Positions 17,819 through 26,347 of a stretch of 64,000 nucleotides of DNA are shown in pieces. The stretch is from CAADGV01 sp964495695 (GTDB taxonomy: Bacteria; Bacteroidota; Ignavibacteria; UBA10030; UBA6906). Each line of letters opens with the position of its first letter. Position 1 is the stretch's first letter. The notes under the pieces are model-generated. The model searched no databases, was not told where the DNA came from, and saw nothing but the letters and a program-made list of their open reading frames with translations. The stretch covers positions 1 through 64,000 of the forward strand of contig CAZBWR010000007.1 of the NCBI GenBank assembly GCA_964495695.1, read 5' to 3'. Position numbers and translations under genes: made by a program.

Positions 17819-18411
17819 TACTCGTTTCGTTTGCTACGTTCTTGTGAGGTTTCCGATTGTGTCTGACAATAGTGTTTGAATTGTTCGTACCAACTCTGTC
17901 CGTATTTGCGAATCAGCGGCTCGCGCAGGAAGTCATACAGCTTCACCTCGTGTATCCGGCCGCGTGTCCTCCCGGCTTCGCACACGTTGATCTGTTCGTA
18001 CCGGATGACATCTTTCCCGAAGTGGCGTATCCTGATGGGGAAGAGATGGCAGGAGATCGGCTTGCGCCAGTCACTTTCGCCGTTAAGGAATGCCGTCTCA
18101 AAACTGCACTTAGCGATCCCGTTATCATAATGAACAAAGACGCAATCACGTCCCTCGATGCATCGCGTTGCCGGATCGTCCGCAGAACCGTCAACGGGTC
18201 CGTCCTGCTCTATGATCTTGATGCTGCGTTCGTCGAGGTACTTCTTAACGAGAGGGTAGGCTTTGTGAATTTCGAGGACTTCGTTGTTTTCCAGCGGCGC
18301 CCCTCGCCCGCCCTCCAGTGTACAACATGCGCCCTTGCATTGATCAAGATCGCAGCAAAACGACGCCTGTTTCACGTCATCGTCAATGACGGCCTCACCG
18401 ATTATGAACAT
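17818..18411 (-). CDS. DUF3109 family cysteine-cluster protein
   Basis: This 197-residue cytoplasmic protein is rich in cysteines arranged as CCDLDQCKGACC near the N-terminus, with further CIEGRDC, KCSFE, SCHLFP and NVCEAG motifs. That pattern marks the DUF3109/YkgJ-like family, which is thought to bind zinc or an iron-sulfur cluster; its function is unknown. The gene is coupled to rpoN by a TAATG overlap and separated from dprA by 115 bases with no recognised site. Confidence 0.9.
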   Translation of the reverse strand: MFIIGEAVIDDDVKQASFCCDLDQCKGACCTLEGGRGAPLENNEVLEIHKAYPLVKKYLDERSIKIIEQDGPVDGSADDPATRCIEGRDCVFVHYDNGIAKCSFETAFLNGESDWRKPISCHLFPIRIRHFGKDVIRYEQINVCEAGRTRGRIHEVKLYDFLREPLIRKYGQSWYEQFKHYCQTQSETSQERSKRNE

Positions 18412-18526
18412 TGGATCCCCCGACCGTCATGATTACCGGAGACAAGGTACAGATTTTTGATGTGAGAGAAAAGAAGTTTCACGGCATGCGCCGGAATATG
18501 TGCGCTGCATCAGTACCCGATATAGC

Positions 18527-19654
18527 TTATGAGATTCTAAGGAACATCTTACCCGGGTTTTGTTTCACCAATCCTTTAAACTCGAGAGAGAGGAGATGCA
18601 CGAGAGCGTCACCGGTTGTGAACCCCGCCTGCTCGGCAAGCGCGTCGATGTGCATCGGCCCGCCGCCCAGGGTTTCGAACAACTTCTGTTCGAACGCGGA
18701 AAGCTGAACCTGCGGTGCGGCTTGCTGCGGGGAAGCGGCGGAAATAATGCCTCTCAGTTGCGGCGCGAGAATCTCAATGATGTCTTCTACCGACTCCACC
18801 AGCGACGCTTTACGCTGCTTGATCAGCAGATTCGTGCCGCTTCTTCGCTTACTGTTCACGTGCGAAGGAATGGCGAAGACCTCCCGGTTTTGGTCAAATG
18901 CAAGGGATGCTGTGATCATTGCACCCCCTTCTATACCCGTCTCGATAACGACTGTACCGAGTGTCATTCCGCTGATAATGCGGTTGCGACGGGGAAAATT
19001 GGAGGCATCTGGTTTCGCTCCCATCAGGAACTCCGAAAGTACTCCGCCGTTTTGTTCAATCTTTGCCGCCAGTCCCTTGTTCTCGGGTGGGTAGATCACA
19101 TCAACTCCCGAACCAACAACAGCAATGGTCCTGCCTCCCGTTTTCACGGTTGCTGCATGCACTGTTGTGTCTATGCCGCGTGCCAAGCCGCTTACCACCG
19201 TGATCCCGAAACCGGCCAGGCCGGAAGCGAGGCGCTCTGCCATCTGTTCGCCATAAGGACTCATCGTGCGGGTGCCGACGAGTGCGATTGAATAGGAATC
19301 CTCCGGCTCAAGAGTTCCTTTGAGGAACAGAAATGCGGGAGGGTCATAAATATTCTTGAGGTTCTGCGGGAAATCCTTGTCCCAATATGTGACCATGCGG
19401 GCCCGATGCTTCTCGAGTTTTGCCATCTGCTCGCTGACAAAACGCGACGCTTGATCAAGCCCGGAATCCCGGATGTGATTGACAATGTTGAGCGCCGTTT
19501 TCTTCTCGATGCCTTGAGCCTGAATGAGCTCTTTGGGGGTGGCGGCAAGAACTGCACGCGTATCGCGGAAATGGGCTATCAAATTGATCAACCGCTGCGA
19601 GCCGATGCCCGGAAGAGTGGTGAGGGTGAGCAATTCGCGCGGATCGATATGCAT
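18527..19654 (-). CDS. dprA: DprA, DNA-processing protein (RecA loader in transformation)
   Basis: DprA binds incoming single-stranded DNA and loads RecA. This 375-residue protein has a helix-hairpin-helix N-terminus (TLPGIGSQRLINLIAHF), the Rossmann-like core with VGTRTMSPYG, VVSGLARGIDTTVHAA and FPRRNRIISG, and a C-terminal winged helix (about 310-375). It starts five bases after the EutN-like gene. cinA and recA are also in this window (60.7-63.7 kb), so part of a transformation or recombination set is present. No DNA-uptake genes are seen here. Confidence 0.96.
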   Translation of the reverse strand: MHIDPRELLTLTTLPGIGSQRLINLIAHFRDTRAVLAATPKELIQAQGIEKKTALNIVNHIRDSGLDQASRFVSEQMAKLEKHRARMVTYWDKDFPQNLKNIYDPPAFLFLKGTLEPEDSYSIALVGTRTMSPYGEQMAERLASGLAGFGITVVSGLARGIDTTVHAATVKTGGRTIAVVGSGVDVIYPPENKGLAAKIEQNGGVLSEFLMGAKPDASNFPRRNRIISGMTLGTVVIETGIEGGAMITASLAFDQNREVFAIPSHVNSKRRSGTNLLIKQRKASLVESVEDIIEILAPQLRGIISAASPQQAAPQVQLSAFEQKLFETLGGGPMHIDALAEQAGFTTGDALVHLLSLEFKGLVKQNPGKMFLRIS

Positions 19655-19659
19655 TGTGC

Positions 19660-19932
19660 CTACTCCACAACCTCCAACCCGTCCACAACGGCAACAACAA
19701 TGCTGTGTACGGGAACATTCGTACTCTTCAGAATCTGCGCGGCAGCCTGGCCTTCCTGGACTACCAACACTGTGTCACCCAGACCGGCATCAACACTGTC
19801 AAGGGCGAGAAAATCCCGTCCCAACCCCTTGCCGTCAAGCGTTACGGGCTGCACGAGCAGTATTTTCTTGTCGTTGAGCTGCTCTTTCTTTTGAGTCGCG
19901 ACAATTGTGCCGGTTACTTTGCAGAGTATCAT
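19660..19932 (-). CDS. EutN/CcmL-family microcompartment vertex-like protein
   Basis: This 90-residue protein matches the EutN/CcmL (Pfam BMV) fold. The N-terminal strand is MILCKVTGTIVATQK, followed by KKILLVQPV, then DSVDAGLGDTVLVVQEGQAA and the closing VPVHSIVVAVVDGLEVVE. Family members form pentamers that cap the vertices of bacterial microcompartments. No BMC hexamer shell protein or encapsulated enzyme is coded in this window. Its start overlaps the previous gene by four bases and dprA follows after five. It may serve a distant microcompartment locus or have another role. Confidence 0.88.
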   Translation of the reverse strand: MILCKVTGTIVATQKKEQLNDKKILLVQPVTLDGKGLGRDFLALDSVDAGLGDTVLVVQEGQAAAQILKSTNVPVHSIVVAVVDGLEVVE

Positions 19933-20384
19933 GTTTCGCTATCCGAGTTGTTTCGTGCTTCGAGTTCATCCCGCAAGTCTTGCCCGGGATGTTTCGGTTG
20001 CATAAAGTACCACCAGTGATGAGACCGGTTCCATTTGTGTTCGCGTGCAGCCGGCTCTCCCCAAAGGCATTCGCGTGCAGGCTCCAGGAGAGTCCTCATC
20101 ATGGCGTCCATCCGTTCAAGTTTCCGGAGTAGTGCTTTGTCGGATGGGGTGGAGGCAAGGTCCTGTATCTCGTCGATAAGTTGACGGGCATCCATATCGT
20201 TCAGGTAATCGTCGAAAGTAAGGTCGTACCCGTGTGATACTTCCGTTACGATGATTTCCCAGGTCTCAACCAATCCTCGTAATCCCCCCTTAACGACATG
20301 GTCGGGGGCTCCCTTCTGCATCAGGTATTCACGTATGCGGTCGTTACCGGCGGTTCGCTTGTCTGTGGAAGTAGGCCTCGCCAT
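19929..20384 (-). CDS. Unknown protein overlapping the BECR nuclease gene; candidate immunity partner
   Basis: I do not recognise the family. The upstream 78 codons of the open frame run inside the nuclease gene and are probably not used. The start is ATG 20384 (or 20387), which gives about 151 residues (MARPTSTDKRTAGN...). It lacks a strong ribosome-binding site and overlaps the upstream gene by about 40 bases, which fits translational coupling. The protein is soluble, with a helical core (GLRGLVETWEIIVTEVSHGYD, DDYLNDMDARQLIDEIQD) and an unusual aromatic C-terminal stretch (HHWWYFMQPKHPGQD). The tight overlap with a toxin-like nuclease makes an immunity or accessory role plausible, though this is inference. 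Confidence 0.7.
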   Translation of the reverse strand: MARPTSTDKRTAGNDRIREYLMQKGAPDHVVKGGLRGLVETWEIIVTEVSHGYDLTFDDYLNDMDARQLIDEIQDLASTPSDKALLRKLERMDAMMRTLLEPARECLWGEPAAREHKWNRSHHWWYFMQPKHPGQDLRDELEARNNSDSET

Positions 20385-20784
20385 CATTTGGTTTGAAGTA
20401 AGTTCTGATTGTTTTGTCCTTATTGAAGGCAATAAATGCCTTTCTACTCCGTTCATAGCGGGTGACAACACCATCGGCTCGAACGAACTCCAGAATGTCC
20501 CCTCCGGCCTTTGCGTCCCGAAGCGACCTCGCCTGTCGAAGATATTCTTCTTGCGAAATGTTTCCAAATTCGTGGCCATGTTTCTCGTAATGTTGAACCA
20601 ACTTTCTGTACGATGCAAACCCCGGACTCTCGTCCCTTAAGTCATCGCTTCTCTCTTCCTGTGTGGAAATGGACGGGTACCGGGTCTCCTCGCTGCTTTC
20701 CTGCTTATTCAGGAAAAAAGTCCCGAGCGCAAGCAGCAGAAGCACCAGCGCTGATATTGCCCCGGATTTCATTCTAGGTGTCAT
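20344..20784 (-). CDS. Membrane-anchored BECR-fold (EndoU/barnase/RelE-like) nuclease domain protein
   Basis: This 146-residue protein has an N-terminal hydrophobic segment (about residues 9-25) that acts as signal or anchor. The C-terminal domain has the layout of toxin nucleases of the BECR superclass: LVQHYEKHGHEFG (65-74 with His65, His69, His71), EEYLRQARSL, an RADGVVTRY strand (102-110) and the closing TIRTYFKPNDGEAYF (125-139). Similar domains occur at the C-termini of polymorphic and contact-dependent toxins. A stand-alone exported version like this is less familiar to me. The gene lies 12 bases after a DinB-like gene and overlaps the next gene. RNase activity is inferred from family resemblance only. 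Confidence 0.65.
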   Translation of the reverse strand: MTPRMKSGAISALVLLLLALGTFFLNKQESSEETRYPSISTQEERSDDLRDESPGFASYRKLVQHYEKHGHEFGNISQEEYLRQARSLRDAKAGGDILEFVRADGVVTRYERSRKAFIAFNKDKTIRTYFKPNDGEAYFHRQANRR

Positions 20785-20796
20785 CGGAATCCCGGA

Positions 20797-21312
20797 TTAT
20801 GCCTGAGCCTTAACAAAACGCGCTGTCGCTATGATGGCGCCAAGATGGCGTTGCGCGTGTTCGGCAGCATGAAACAACAGCCCGATGCATGTGGATGGCA
20901 AGCCTGCGCGTCCGACCTTCCGTTCTTCGAACAAGGTTGATGGATCAAAAGTCCGAAGCTGATTCTGTGCGGTTTGAATTTCTTCCACTGCAGCTGCAAC
21001 AAGCGTCTCGACAGAATCGTGAGATTCATCCTTTTCAGTCCTCAGTCTCGCCGTTTGCTGTTCATTGAGGGTTTCGCCACGAGCATATGTGAAGAGCCGG
21101 TCGAGACTCCCAGCCAGATGTTTGATATGAAATCCTATAGACGCAACGCCTCCGGGTTTCTGCTGAAGATCCTGAACCGTGAGTCCACGGATAACGGCAG
21201 GCAGATCCTCCATTATCTGTTGAAGGCTGTGAGCCACAGGCATTAATTCCCTTGGAACACCATCAATTGGACCCCTCAGCCAAGGCTCTCTATCCGGAAT
21301 TCGAGTCGTCAC
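20797..21312 (-). CDS. DinB-superfamily metal-binding protein
   Basis: This 171-residue four-helix-bundle protein has the DinB histidine triad: His62/His65 in GFHIKHLAGSLDRL and His152/His156 in HAAEHAQRHLGAI. Members bind a divalent metal and include thiol-dependent S-transferases and many uncharacterised proteins, so the reaction here is unknown. The start overlaps the phosphohexomutase stop by four bases. Confidence 0.88.
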   Translation of the reverse strand: MTTRIPDREPWLRGPIDGVPRELMPVAHSLQQIMEDLPAVIRGLTVQDLQQKPGGVASIGFHIKHLAGSLDRLFTYARGETLNEQQTARLRTEKDESHDSVETLVAAAVEEIQTAQNQLRTFDPSTLFEERKVGRAGLPSTCIGLLFHAAEHAQRHLGAIIATARFVKAQA

Positions 21313-22694
21313 GATTGGCCGATGATCTTAGAGAATTCGGCAACTACTTCGCGGGCCCGTTCCATAGTAGCAGCTTCGGCTATGACGCGTACAATCGGCT
21401 CGGTGTTGGATTTCCGTAGATGTACCCAGTACTCCGGAAACTCAATACGAAGCCCGTCATCTGTGTTGAATGAGGCATTCGCCGGCAAGTCCGATTGGAT
21501 GCGTTGCAACGCCGCATCCGGTGAGATGGTCCCCAGCTCTATTTTGCCCTTGACGATTTGATACTGGGGAAGGCTGGCTTTGAGTTCAGACACGCTGCCG
21601 TTGAATTCTGATACAAGCTGAAGGATAAGGGCAATTCCGACAATTGCATCCCGTCCAGTATGCACAGCGGGGAGGATAACGCCCCCGCTCCCCTCGCCGC
21701 CGATGATGGACCCGATATTCTTCATCCGCTTGGCGACATTGATTTCGCCAACCGGGGTTCTGTGCACCGCCGCGCCGTATTGGCGTGCGATGTCGTCGAC
21801 CGCCCGTGTTGTCGAAAGGTTGACGACAACGGACTTCGTGAACGTGTGCCCGAGTTGTTTCTCTTTTTCAAGTACAAACTTAACCGCCGAGGCTATTGTG
21901 TATTCTTCACCGAAGGGTTCGCCTTTTTCTGTGATCAAGACGAGCCTGTCAACATCCGGATCAACGGCAATGCCGATGTCGGCTTTCTCTTTCCGGACCC
22001 GAGTGCAGAGGTCTGTCAGGTTCTCCGGAACCGGTTCAGGCGTATGGGCAAAGATACCGCTGACATCGCAATTCATTTCCACTACCTCGCATCCCAGCGA
22101 CTTCAGGAGCCTCGGTACTATGAGCCCGCCTGCCGAGTTGACGGCGTCGAGGACGACACGGAGTTTCTTCTTTCTAATTGCCTCAATATTGAGATAAGGA
22201 AGGGCGAGGACAGCGTCGATGTGCTTTTGCAGCCACGAATCATCTGCGGTGTGCTTCCCAATATTTTCCCACGAAGCAAAGGAGACGTGCCCGGCATCGG
22301 CAATGCTCCAGACTTCGGCATTCTCAGCAGCGTCCAAAAATAACCCGGTGGTTGCAAAGAACTTCAGTCCGTTCCACTCCATCGGGTTATGGCTTGCCGT
22401 AACGGAAATGCCGCCTGTGGCACCGAGCTTCTCGATTGCAAGCGCGACTGTAGGTGTCGGGCAGATCCCAATTGCTCGAACGTTTACCCCGGTGGAGAGA
22501 AGGGTCGAGGAGACAATATTTGCAATGATCTTTCCCGTTATTCTCCCATCCCGACCCAACAACACTTCCGGGGAATCCGGATTGATGCGTTTGCAGTATT
22601 CGCCAAATGCTGCAGCGTATTTGACGATTGTGTGAGGCGTGAGGCTTTCTCCGACAATACCGCGGATGCCGGAAATGCTGACCATCAAGGACAT
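21309..22694 (-). CDS. Phosphohexomutase (phosphoglucosamine/phosphomannomutase family)
   Basis: This four-domain alpha-D-phosphohexomutase interconverts hexose 1- and 6-phosphates. The catalytic serine lies in TASHNPMEWNG, the metal loop is DPDVDR, the sugar-binding loop is GEGSGG and the phosphate-binding loop is RKSNTEPIVRV. I place the start at ATG 22694 (MSLMVSISGIRGIVGESL, 461 residues), because the family begins just before SGIRG. The frame is open further upstream (to 22781), but that part overlaps the promoter region. Sequence alone does not separate GlmM from ManB/Pgm. It starts the operon that continues into dinB and the nuclease gene. Confidence 0.92.
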   Translation of the reverse strand: MSLMVSISGIRGIVGESLTPHTIVKYAAAFGEYCKRINPDSPEVLLGRDGRITGKIIANIVSSTLLSTGVNVRAIGICPTPTVALAIEKLGATGGISVTASHNPMEWNGLKFFATTGLFLDAAENAEVWSIADAGHVSFASWENIGKHTADDSWLQKHIDAVLALPYLNIEAIRKKKLRVVLDAVNSAGGLIVPRLLKSLGCEVVEMNCDVSGIFAHTPEPVPENLTDLCTRVRKEKADIGIAVDPDVDRLVLITEKGEPFGEEYTIASAVKFVLEKEKQLGHTFTKSVVVNLSTTRAVDDIARQYGAAVHRTPVGEINVAKRMKNIGSIIGGEGSGGVILPAVHTGRDAIVGIALILQLVSEFNGSVSELKASLPQYQIVKGKIELGTISPDAALQRIQSDLPANASFNTDDGLRIEFPEYWVHLRKSNTEPIVRVIAEAATMERAREVVAEFSKIIGQS

Positions 22695-22750
22695 AAGGAC
22701 ACTCATGAAGTAGTGAACAGAGAGATGCGGAAGTCTGCCAACATCAAAGG

Positions 22751-22781
22751 TCAATTTAGGGATACCATCATCCAGAAGCAA
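22751..22781 (-). promoter_or_regulatory. Candidate promoter of the phosphohexomutase operon
   Basis: On the minus strand TTG (22779-22781), 20 bases, TAAATTGA (22751-22758). The spacing fits the window's promoter pattern and the -7 box is a weaker match. It faces away from a plus-strand promoter at 22811-22841. Confidence 0.4.
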
Positions 22782-22810
22782 CGAACGGGAGACTGAGCGG
22801 GCATCGTTTC

Positions 22811-22841
22811 TTGAAACTCGGACACTTTTTGGTTAGGTTTC
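22811..22841 (+). promoter_or_regulatory. Candidate promoter of the ammA-glyS operon
   Basis: TTG (22811-22813), 20 bases, TAGGTTTC (22834-22841). If used, transcription would begin at about 22846-22850, downstream of the ATG at 22844. This favours the later start of the AMMECR1 gene at 22886. Confidence 0.45.
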
Positions 22842-22885
22842 CGATGTCCGAGGGAAACTCCCGCGGAGAACCTGAGGCACGCGGA

Positions 22886-23473
22886 ATGTACACTCCTGAC
22901 GAGAAACGTGAGATGCTGGAGTTGGCCCGTGAGGCTATCTGGTGTGCCCTGCGCAAAGAGCCTTTTGCTCCGGTCCCATCCCATGCACGACTAATGCAGC
23001 CGGCTGCGGCGTTCGTAACGCTGCGCGTCGATAATCAACTGCGGGGCTGCATCGGATACATCGAATCCGTGAAACCCCTTGCTGTAACAGTTGCAGAGGT
23101 TGCTGTGAAAGCCGCGTGTGAAGATGCGCGGTTCCCACCGCTCCAACTGAATGAACTCGGGCAGCTATCGGTTGAAATCTCCGTTCTCTCGCCCTTGACG
23201 CAGATCCGCACAGTGGATGAAATTAAGGTGGGCACACACGGGGTGACTGTGGCGTACAGCAATCGCAGGGCGCTACTCCTTCCGCAGGTTGCGGATGAAT
23301 TCGGGTTTGATGCCCCATCGCTTGTCGAGGCCGCAATCAGAAAGGCCGGAATTCCGCCGGAAGCAGCGGGCTCGTCCGATTTCGATATGTTCACATTTGA
23401 GGCCGAGGTGTTCAGCGATTCCGGGCACACAGTCGCGTCTGCTCACCAAACCAGTTCCGGAGGTTCAGGGTGA
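22886..23473 (+). CDS. amrA: AMMECR1-domain protein (AmmeMemoRadiSam system protein A)
   Basis: This AMMECR1-fold protein matches the family from its first residues: MYTPDEKREMLELAREAI, then FVTLRVDNQLRGCIGYIES with the conserved LRGCIG motif, FPPLQLNEL and VEISVLSPL. The ATG at 22886 has GAGG eight bases upstream; an earlier ATG at 22844 is in frame but sits too close to the predicted promoter. The stop overlaps the next gene, a Memo homolog, by four bases. Family members pair with Memo and often with a radical SAM protein; the biochemical role is unsettled. No radical SAM partner is coded in the window. Confidence 0.9.
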   Translation: MYTPDEKREMLELAREAIWCALRKEPFAPVPSHARLMQPAAAFVTLRVDNQLRGCIGYIESVKPLAVTVAEVAVKAACEDARFPPLQLNELGQLSVEISVLSPLTQIRTVDEIKVGTHGVTVAYSNRRALLLPQVADEFGFDAPSLVEAAIRKAGIPPEAAGSSDFDMFTFEAEVFSDSGHTVASAHQTSSGGSG

Positions 23474-24288
23474 CAATGATTCGTCGCGCGGCAGTTGCCG
23501 GAACGTTCTACCCCGAAGATCCCGAAGAGCTACGGGGCATCATCGGGGCATTTCTTGATGAGGTACGGGACAGGCGCTTACCCGCGAAAATAAGAGGGAT
23601 CGTTGTTCCCCATGCGGGATATGTCTATTCCGGACTGACGGCTGCCCACGCATTTGCCGCGTTAAAACAGAGTGCGTATCCAACGATTGTGATTGTTGCG
23701 CCAAGTCATTGGGACTTGTTCTATGGTGTATCTGTTTATCCGGGCGACGCATATGAAACACCTCTCGGACCGGTCGGTGTGGATGAAGAATTGCGAAGCG
23801 AGCTTCTTGCGGAGTGTGACGCTGCCGTTGCCTCGGATGCGGGGCACAGGTCGGAACATGCCGTAGAAGTGCAGCTTCCGTTCCTTCAGCATGTTGTGAG
23901 AAATTTCAAATTGCTGCCCCTCGTAATCGGCGAGCAAACCAGGGAGGTGTGTTTCGCATTGGCAGATGCCCTGGCAACAATTCTTGAAGGAAGGGATGTA
24001 TTACTGGTCGCCAGCACAGATCTGTCGCACTATCATCCAGTTCACGTTGCCACAGAGAAGGATAGCCATTTTCGCCGGTGCATTGGTTTGTTTGATCCGG
24101 ACCGTCTGATGGCAGAAATGGAACGCGGTGTGACTGAGGCATGCGGGGGTGGCCCCGCCGCTGCAGTAATGGCAGCTCTACGCAAGTTGGGAGCGCAGGA
24201 GATGCACGAATTGCACTATGCAAACTCCGGGGATGTTTCGGGGGATTACGAGAGGGTCGTCGGCTATCTTTCTGCAGCGGCGACGTGA
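23470..24288 (+). CDS. amrB: Memo-family protein (AmmeMemoRadiSam system protein B)
   Basis: This 272-residue homolog of Memo is related to class III extradiol dioxygenases. Metal-site histidines are in VVPHAGYVYSG, SEHAVEVQLPFLQ and STDLSHYHP, and GGGPAAAVMAAL follows in the C-terminal half. The start overlaps the AMMECR1 stop by four bases, so the two are translationally coupled. Human Memo binds copper and handles redox chemistry; the bacterial role is not known. Confidence 0.92.
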   Translation: MTMIRRAAVAGTFYPEDPEELRGIIGAFLDEVRDRRLPAKIRGIVVPHAGYVYSGLTAAHAFAALKQSAYPTIVIVAPSHWDLFYGVSVYPGDAYETPLGPVGVDEELRSELLAECDAAVASDAGHRSEHAVEVQLPFLQHVVRNFKLLPLVIGEQTREVCFALADALATILEGRDVLLVASTDLSHYHPVHVATEKDSHFRRCIGLFDPDRLMAEMERGVTEACGGGPAAAVMAALRKLGAQEMHELHYANSGDVSGDYERVVGYLSAAAT

Positions 24289-24327
24289 CAAGTCACTGGT
24301 CTCATTCGTCATGAAAGGCTTCGGCTC

Positions 24328-25218
24328 GTGAATATTGCCATTGTGGGCGCCGGAAAGGTTGGAACGGTTCTCGGAAGAATCCTGGTGGAACAGGGAGAGT
24401 CTGTTGTTTGTGTCGTTTCACGAACCGCAAAGTCCGCCAACAAAGCGGGCAAGTTTCTGAAGTGCAAGAATGTCTCTACGTCACTTGCCTCAATTCCACC
24501 GAGGACGGATCTGGTCTATATCACAACACCGCATGGCGCCGTGGAGGATGTGGCATACAAACTTGCGGCGGTCGCACATCTGCGCTTCAAAAAATTGAGC
24601 GTATGTCATGCATCCGGAATGCTCACTGCTGAAGCGCTACGGCCGCTGGCAGAGAAGGGTGCAACCGTGTTTTCGTTCCATCCGTTGCAGACGTTCCCCC
24701 GCGATTTTGACGTGAAGGAGATTGTCCCGACTGCACGAAAGATCTACTACGGTGTTGACGGAACTGCTGCCGCGATCAAGAAGGCAAAGCAGTTTGCGCG
24801 CAAGCTGGAGGGTTACACGGTCGAGATTAAACCCGAAATGCGGGCATTTTATCATGCGGCATGTGTCGTTGCGTCGAACCATCTCACCACTGTGCTTTGG
24901 GTGCTCGAGCAAATGCATAAGGGTCTTGGGACGAAAGAGAAGGACTTTTTCGCCGTGTTCAAGCCGATCATCACCGCGACGCTACGCAACATCGAGCGGA
25001 CTTCCCCCGCAAAGGCGTTGAGCGGCCCGATTGCGCGGGGAGGCATTGAAACCGTATCCGAACACTTCGAAGCTATTCAACGCTTCGCTCCGAATCTGGT
25101 TCCCTGTTTTGGTTCTATTTCCGCCGAGACCACACGCCTCGCAGAAGCCAAAGGCTCAATAGACCGGGAACAAGCGAGGGCGTTGTACAATCTGATCTTC
25201 TCGAACATGAGAATGTAA
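24328..25218 (+). CDS. DUF2520/Rossmann-fold dehydrogenase-like protein
   Basis: This 296-residue protein begins with the NAD(P)-binding fingerprint IAIVGAGKVGTVLGRIL. A TPHGAVEDVA segment and CHASGML...FSFHPLQTFP follow. The helical C-terminal domain (about 160-296) has FYHAACVVASNHLTTVL and ALSGPIARGG, as in the DUF2520 family related to 6-phosphogluconate and ketopantoate reductases. It starts at GTG 24328, with AAAGG ten bases before. The substrate is unknown. Confidence 0.88.
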   Translation: MNIAIVGAGKVGTVLGRILVEQGESVVCVVSRTAKSANKAGKFLKCKNVSTSLASIPPRTDLVYITTPHGAVEDVAYKLAAVAHLRFKKLSVCHASGMLTAEALRPLAEKGATVFSFHPLQTFPRDFDVKEIVPTARKIYYGVDGTAAAIKKAKQFARKLEGYTVEIKPEMRAFYHAACVVASNHLTTVLWVLEQMHKGLGTKEKDFFAVFKPIITATLRNIERTSPAKALSGPIARGGIETVSEHFEAIQRFAPNLVPCFGSISAETTRLAEAKGSIDREQARALYNLIFSNMRM

Positions 25219-25240
25219 CTGATAGAAAGAGGAAAAACTC

Positions 25241-26305
25241 TTGAAAGCTCTCATCGCCAGCGGGGGCCGCGGAACACGTCTGCGGCCTCTTACGCATACG
25301 CAGAATAAACATCTCATCCCGATTGCCAACAAACCGATCCTGTACTATTCGATCGAAGCGGCAGCGGACGCAGGCATAAAAGAAATTGGCATTGTCCATA
25401 ACGCTGACAGCCGTGAAGTGCCCGATTATGTTGGTGATGGATCAAAGTGGGGGGTCCGGATTACATATATCCCTCAGGATGTGCCGGGCGGCCTCGCGCA
25501 AGTAGTGATGCTCGCCGAAAAATTTATTGGAGGTGATTCCTTTATCTTCTATCTCGGCGACAATATGGTAGTAGGCGGCATCAAGCGTTTCGTGGAAGAA
25601 TTCCGCAAGAGCAACGCCAACTGCTTTCTTACACTATCAAAAGTCAAGGATCCCGAACGGTTTGGCGTTCCTGAGATCAAAGACGGTAAGATCGTAAGCG
25701 TCGAGGAAAAACCCAAGCAGCCCAAAAGCAGCTATGCAGTTGCAGGGATTTATTTGTACGACAGCCATATCTTTGAGGCGGTAAAGAGTTTGAAGCCAAG
25801 TGCGCGGGGTGAGCTGGAGATTTCGGATGCCCATCAATACCTTATCGACAAGGGTTATACTGTAGGGTTCACCGAGATCACCGGTTGGTGGAAAGATACA
25901 GGCAAGCCCTCCGACCTGCTGGAAGCAAACCGGCTGATTCTGGATGCCATCACTACCTGCAGTGGAGGCGATATCGACAAGACATCCGATGTCGCCGGGC
26001 GTGTCATTATCGAACCGGGAGCGCGAATAGTCGGCAGCAAAGTCCGCGGCCCCGTAATTATCGGTAAGAATTGTGTTATCGAAAATTCCTACGTAGGTCC
26101 GTACACGTCTATCGGCGACCGGACGGAAGTGCGCAACAGTGAAGTGGAGTACAGCATCGTTCTGCGTGACTGCAAAATTCTCAACGTAGGACTGAGGCTC
26201 GAAGGGAGTATATTGGGGAATGATGTTGAGATCGTTGAAGCCACGGGCAAGCCGCGTGTCCATCGTTTCATGATCGGAGATCAAAGCCGTGTGGAAGTGG
26301 CGTAA
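25241..26305 (+). CDS. Glucose-1-phosphate thymidylyltransferase (long form)
   Basis: This nucleotidyltransferase makes dTDP- or UDP-sugars from sugar 1-phosphate and NTP. The N-terminal signature LIASGGRGTRLRPLT, the Lys of NKHLIPIANKP and the catalytic-region motifs FYLGDNM and EEKP are seen. From about residue 245 a left-handed beta-helix made of hexapeptide-like repeats (VIIGKNCVIENSYVG, TSIGDRTEVRNSEV) extends it to 354 residues, as in the long RmlA-like forms. It starts at TTG 25241, supported by AGAGGAAAAA just upstream. No other dTDP-rhamnose genes are nearby, so the product sugar is open. Confidence 0.92.
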   Translation: MKALIASGGRGTRLRPLTHTQNKHLIPIANKPILYYSIEAAADAGIKEIGIVHNADSREVPDYVGDGSKWGVRITYIPQDVPGGLAQVVMLAEKFIGGDSFIFYLGDNMVVGGIKRFVEEFRKSNANCFLTLSKVKDPERFGVPEIKDGKIVSVEEKPKQPKSSYAVAGIYLYDSHIFEAVKSLKPSARGELEISDAHQYLIDKGYTVGFTEITGWWKDTGKPSDLLEANRLILDAITTCSGGDIDKTSDVAGRVIIEPGARIVGSKVRGPVIIGKNCVIENSYVGPYTSIGDRTEVRNSEVEYSIVLRDCKILNVGLRLEGSILGNDVEIVEATGKPRVHRFMIGDQSRVEVA

Positions 26306-26347
26306 ATCAGAGGTAGAAATCAGAATTGAACACCATAAGGTTGATCA

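Noticed and set aside
18560..19291. 243-codon open frame on the plus strand
   Set aside because: Antisense to dprA, which is fully recognisable; no initiation site of its own.
24284..24295. GTGACAAGTCAC palindrome after the Memo gene
   Set aside because: Only a 12-base chance-level palindrome within an operon, with no promoter nearby.
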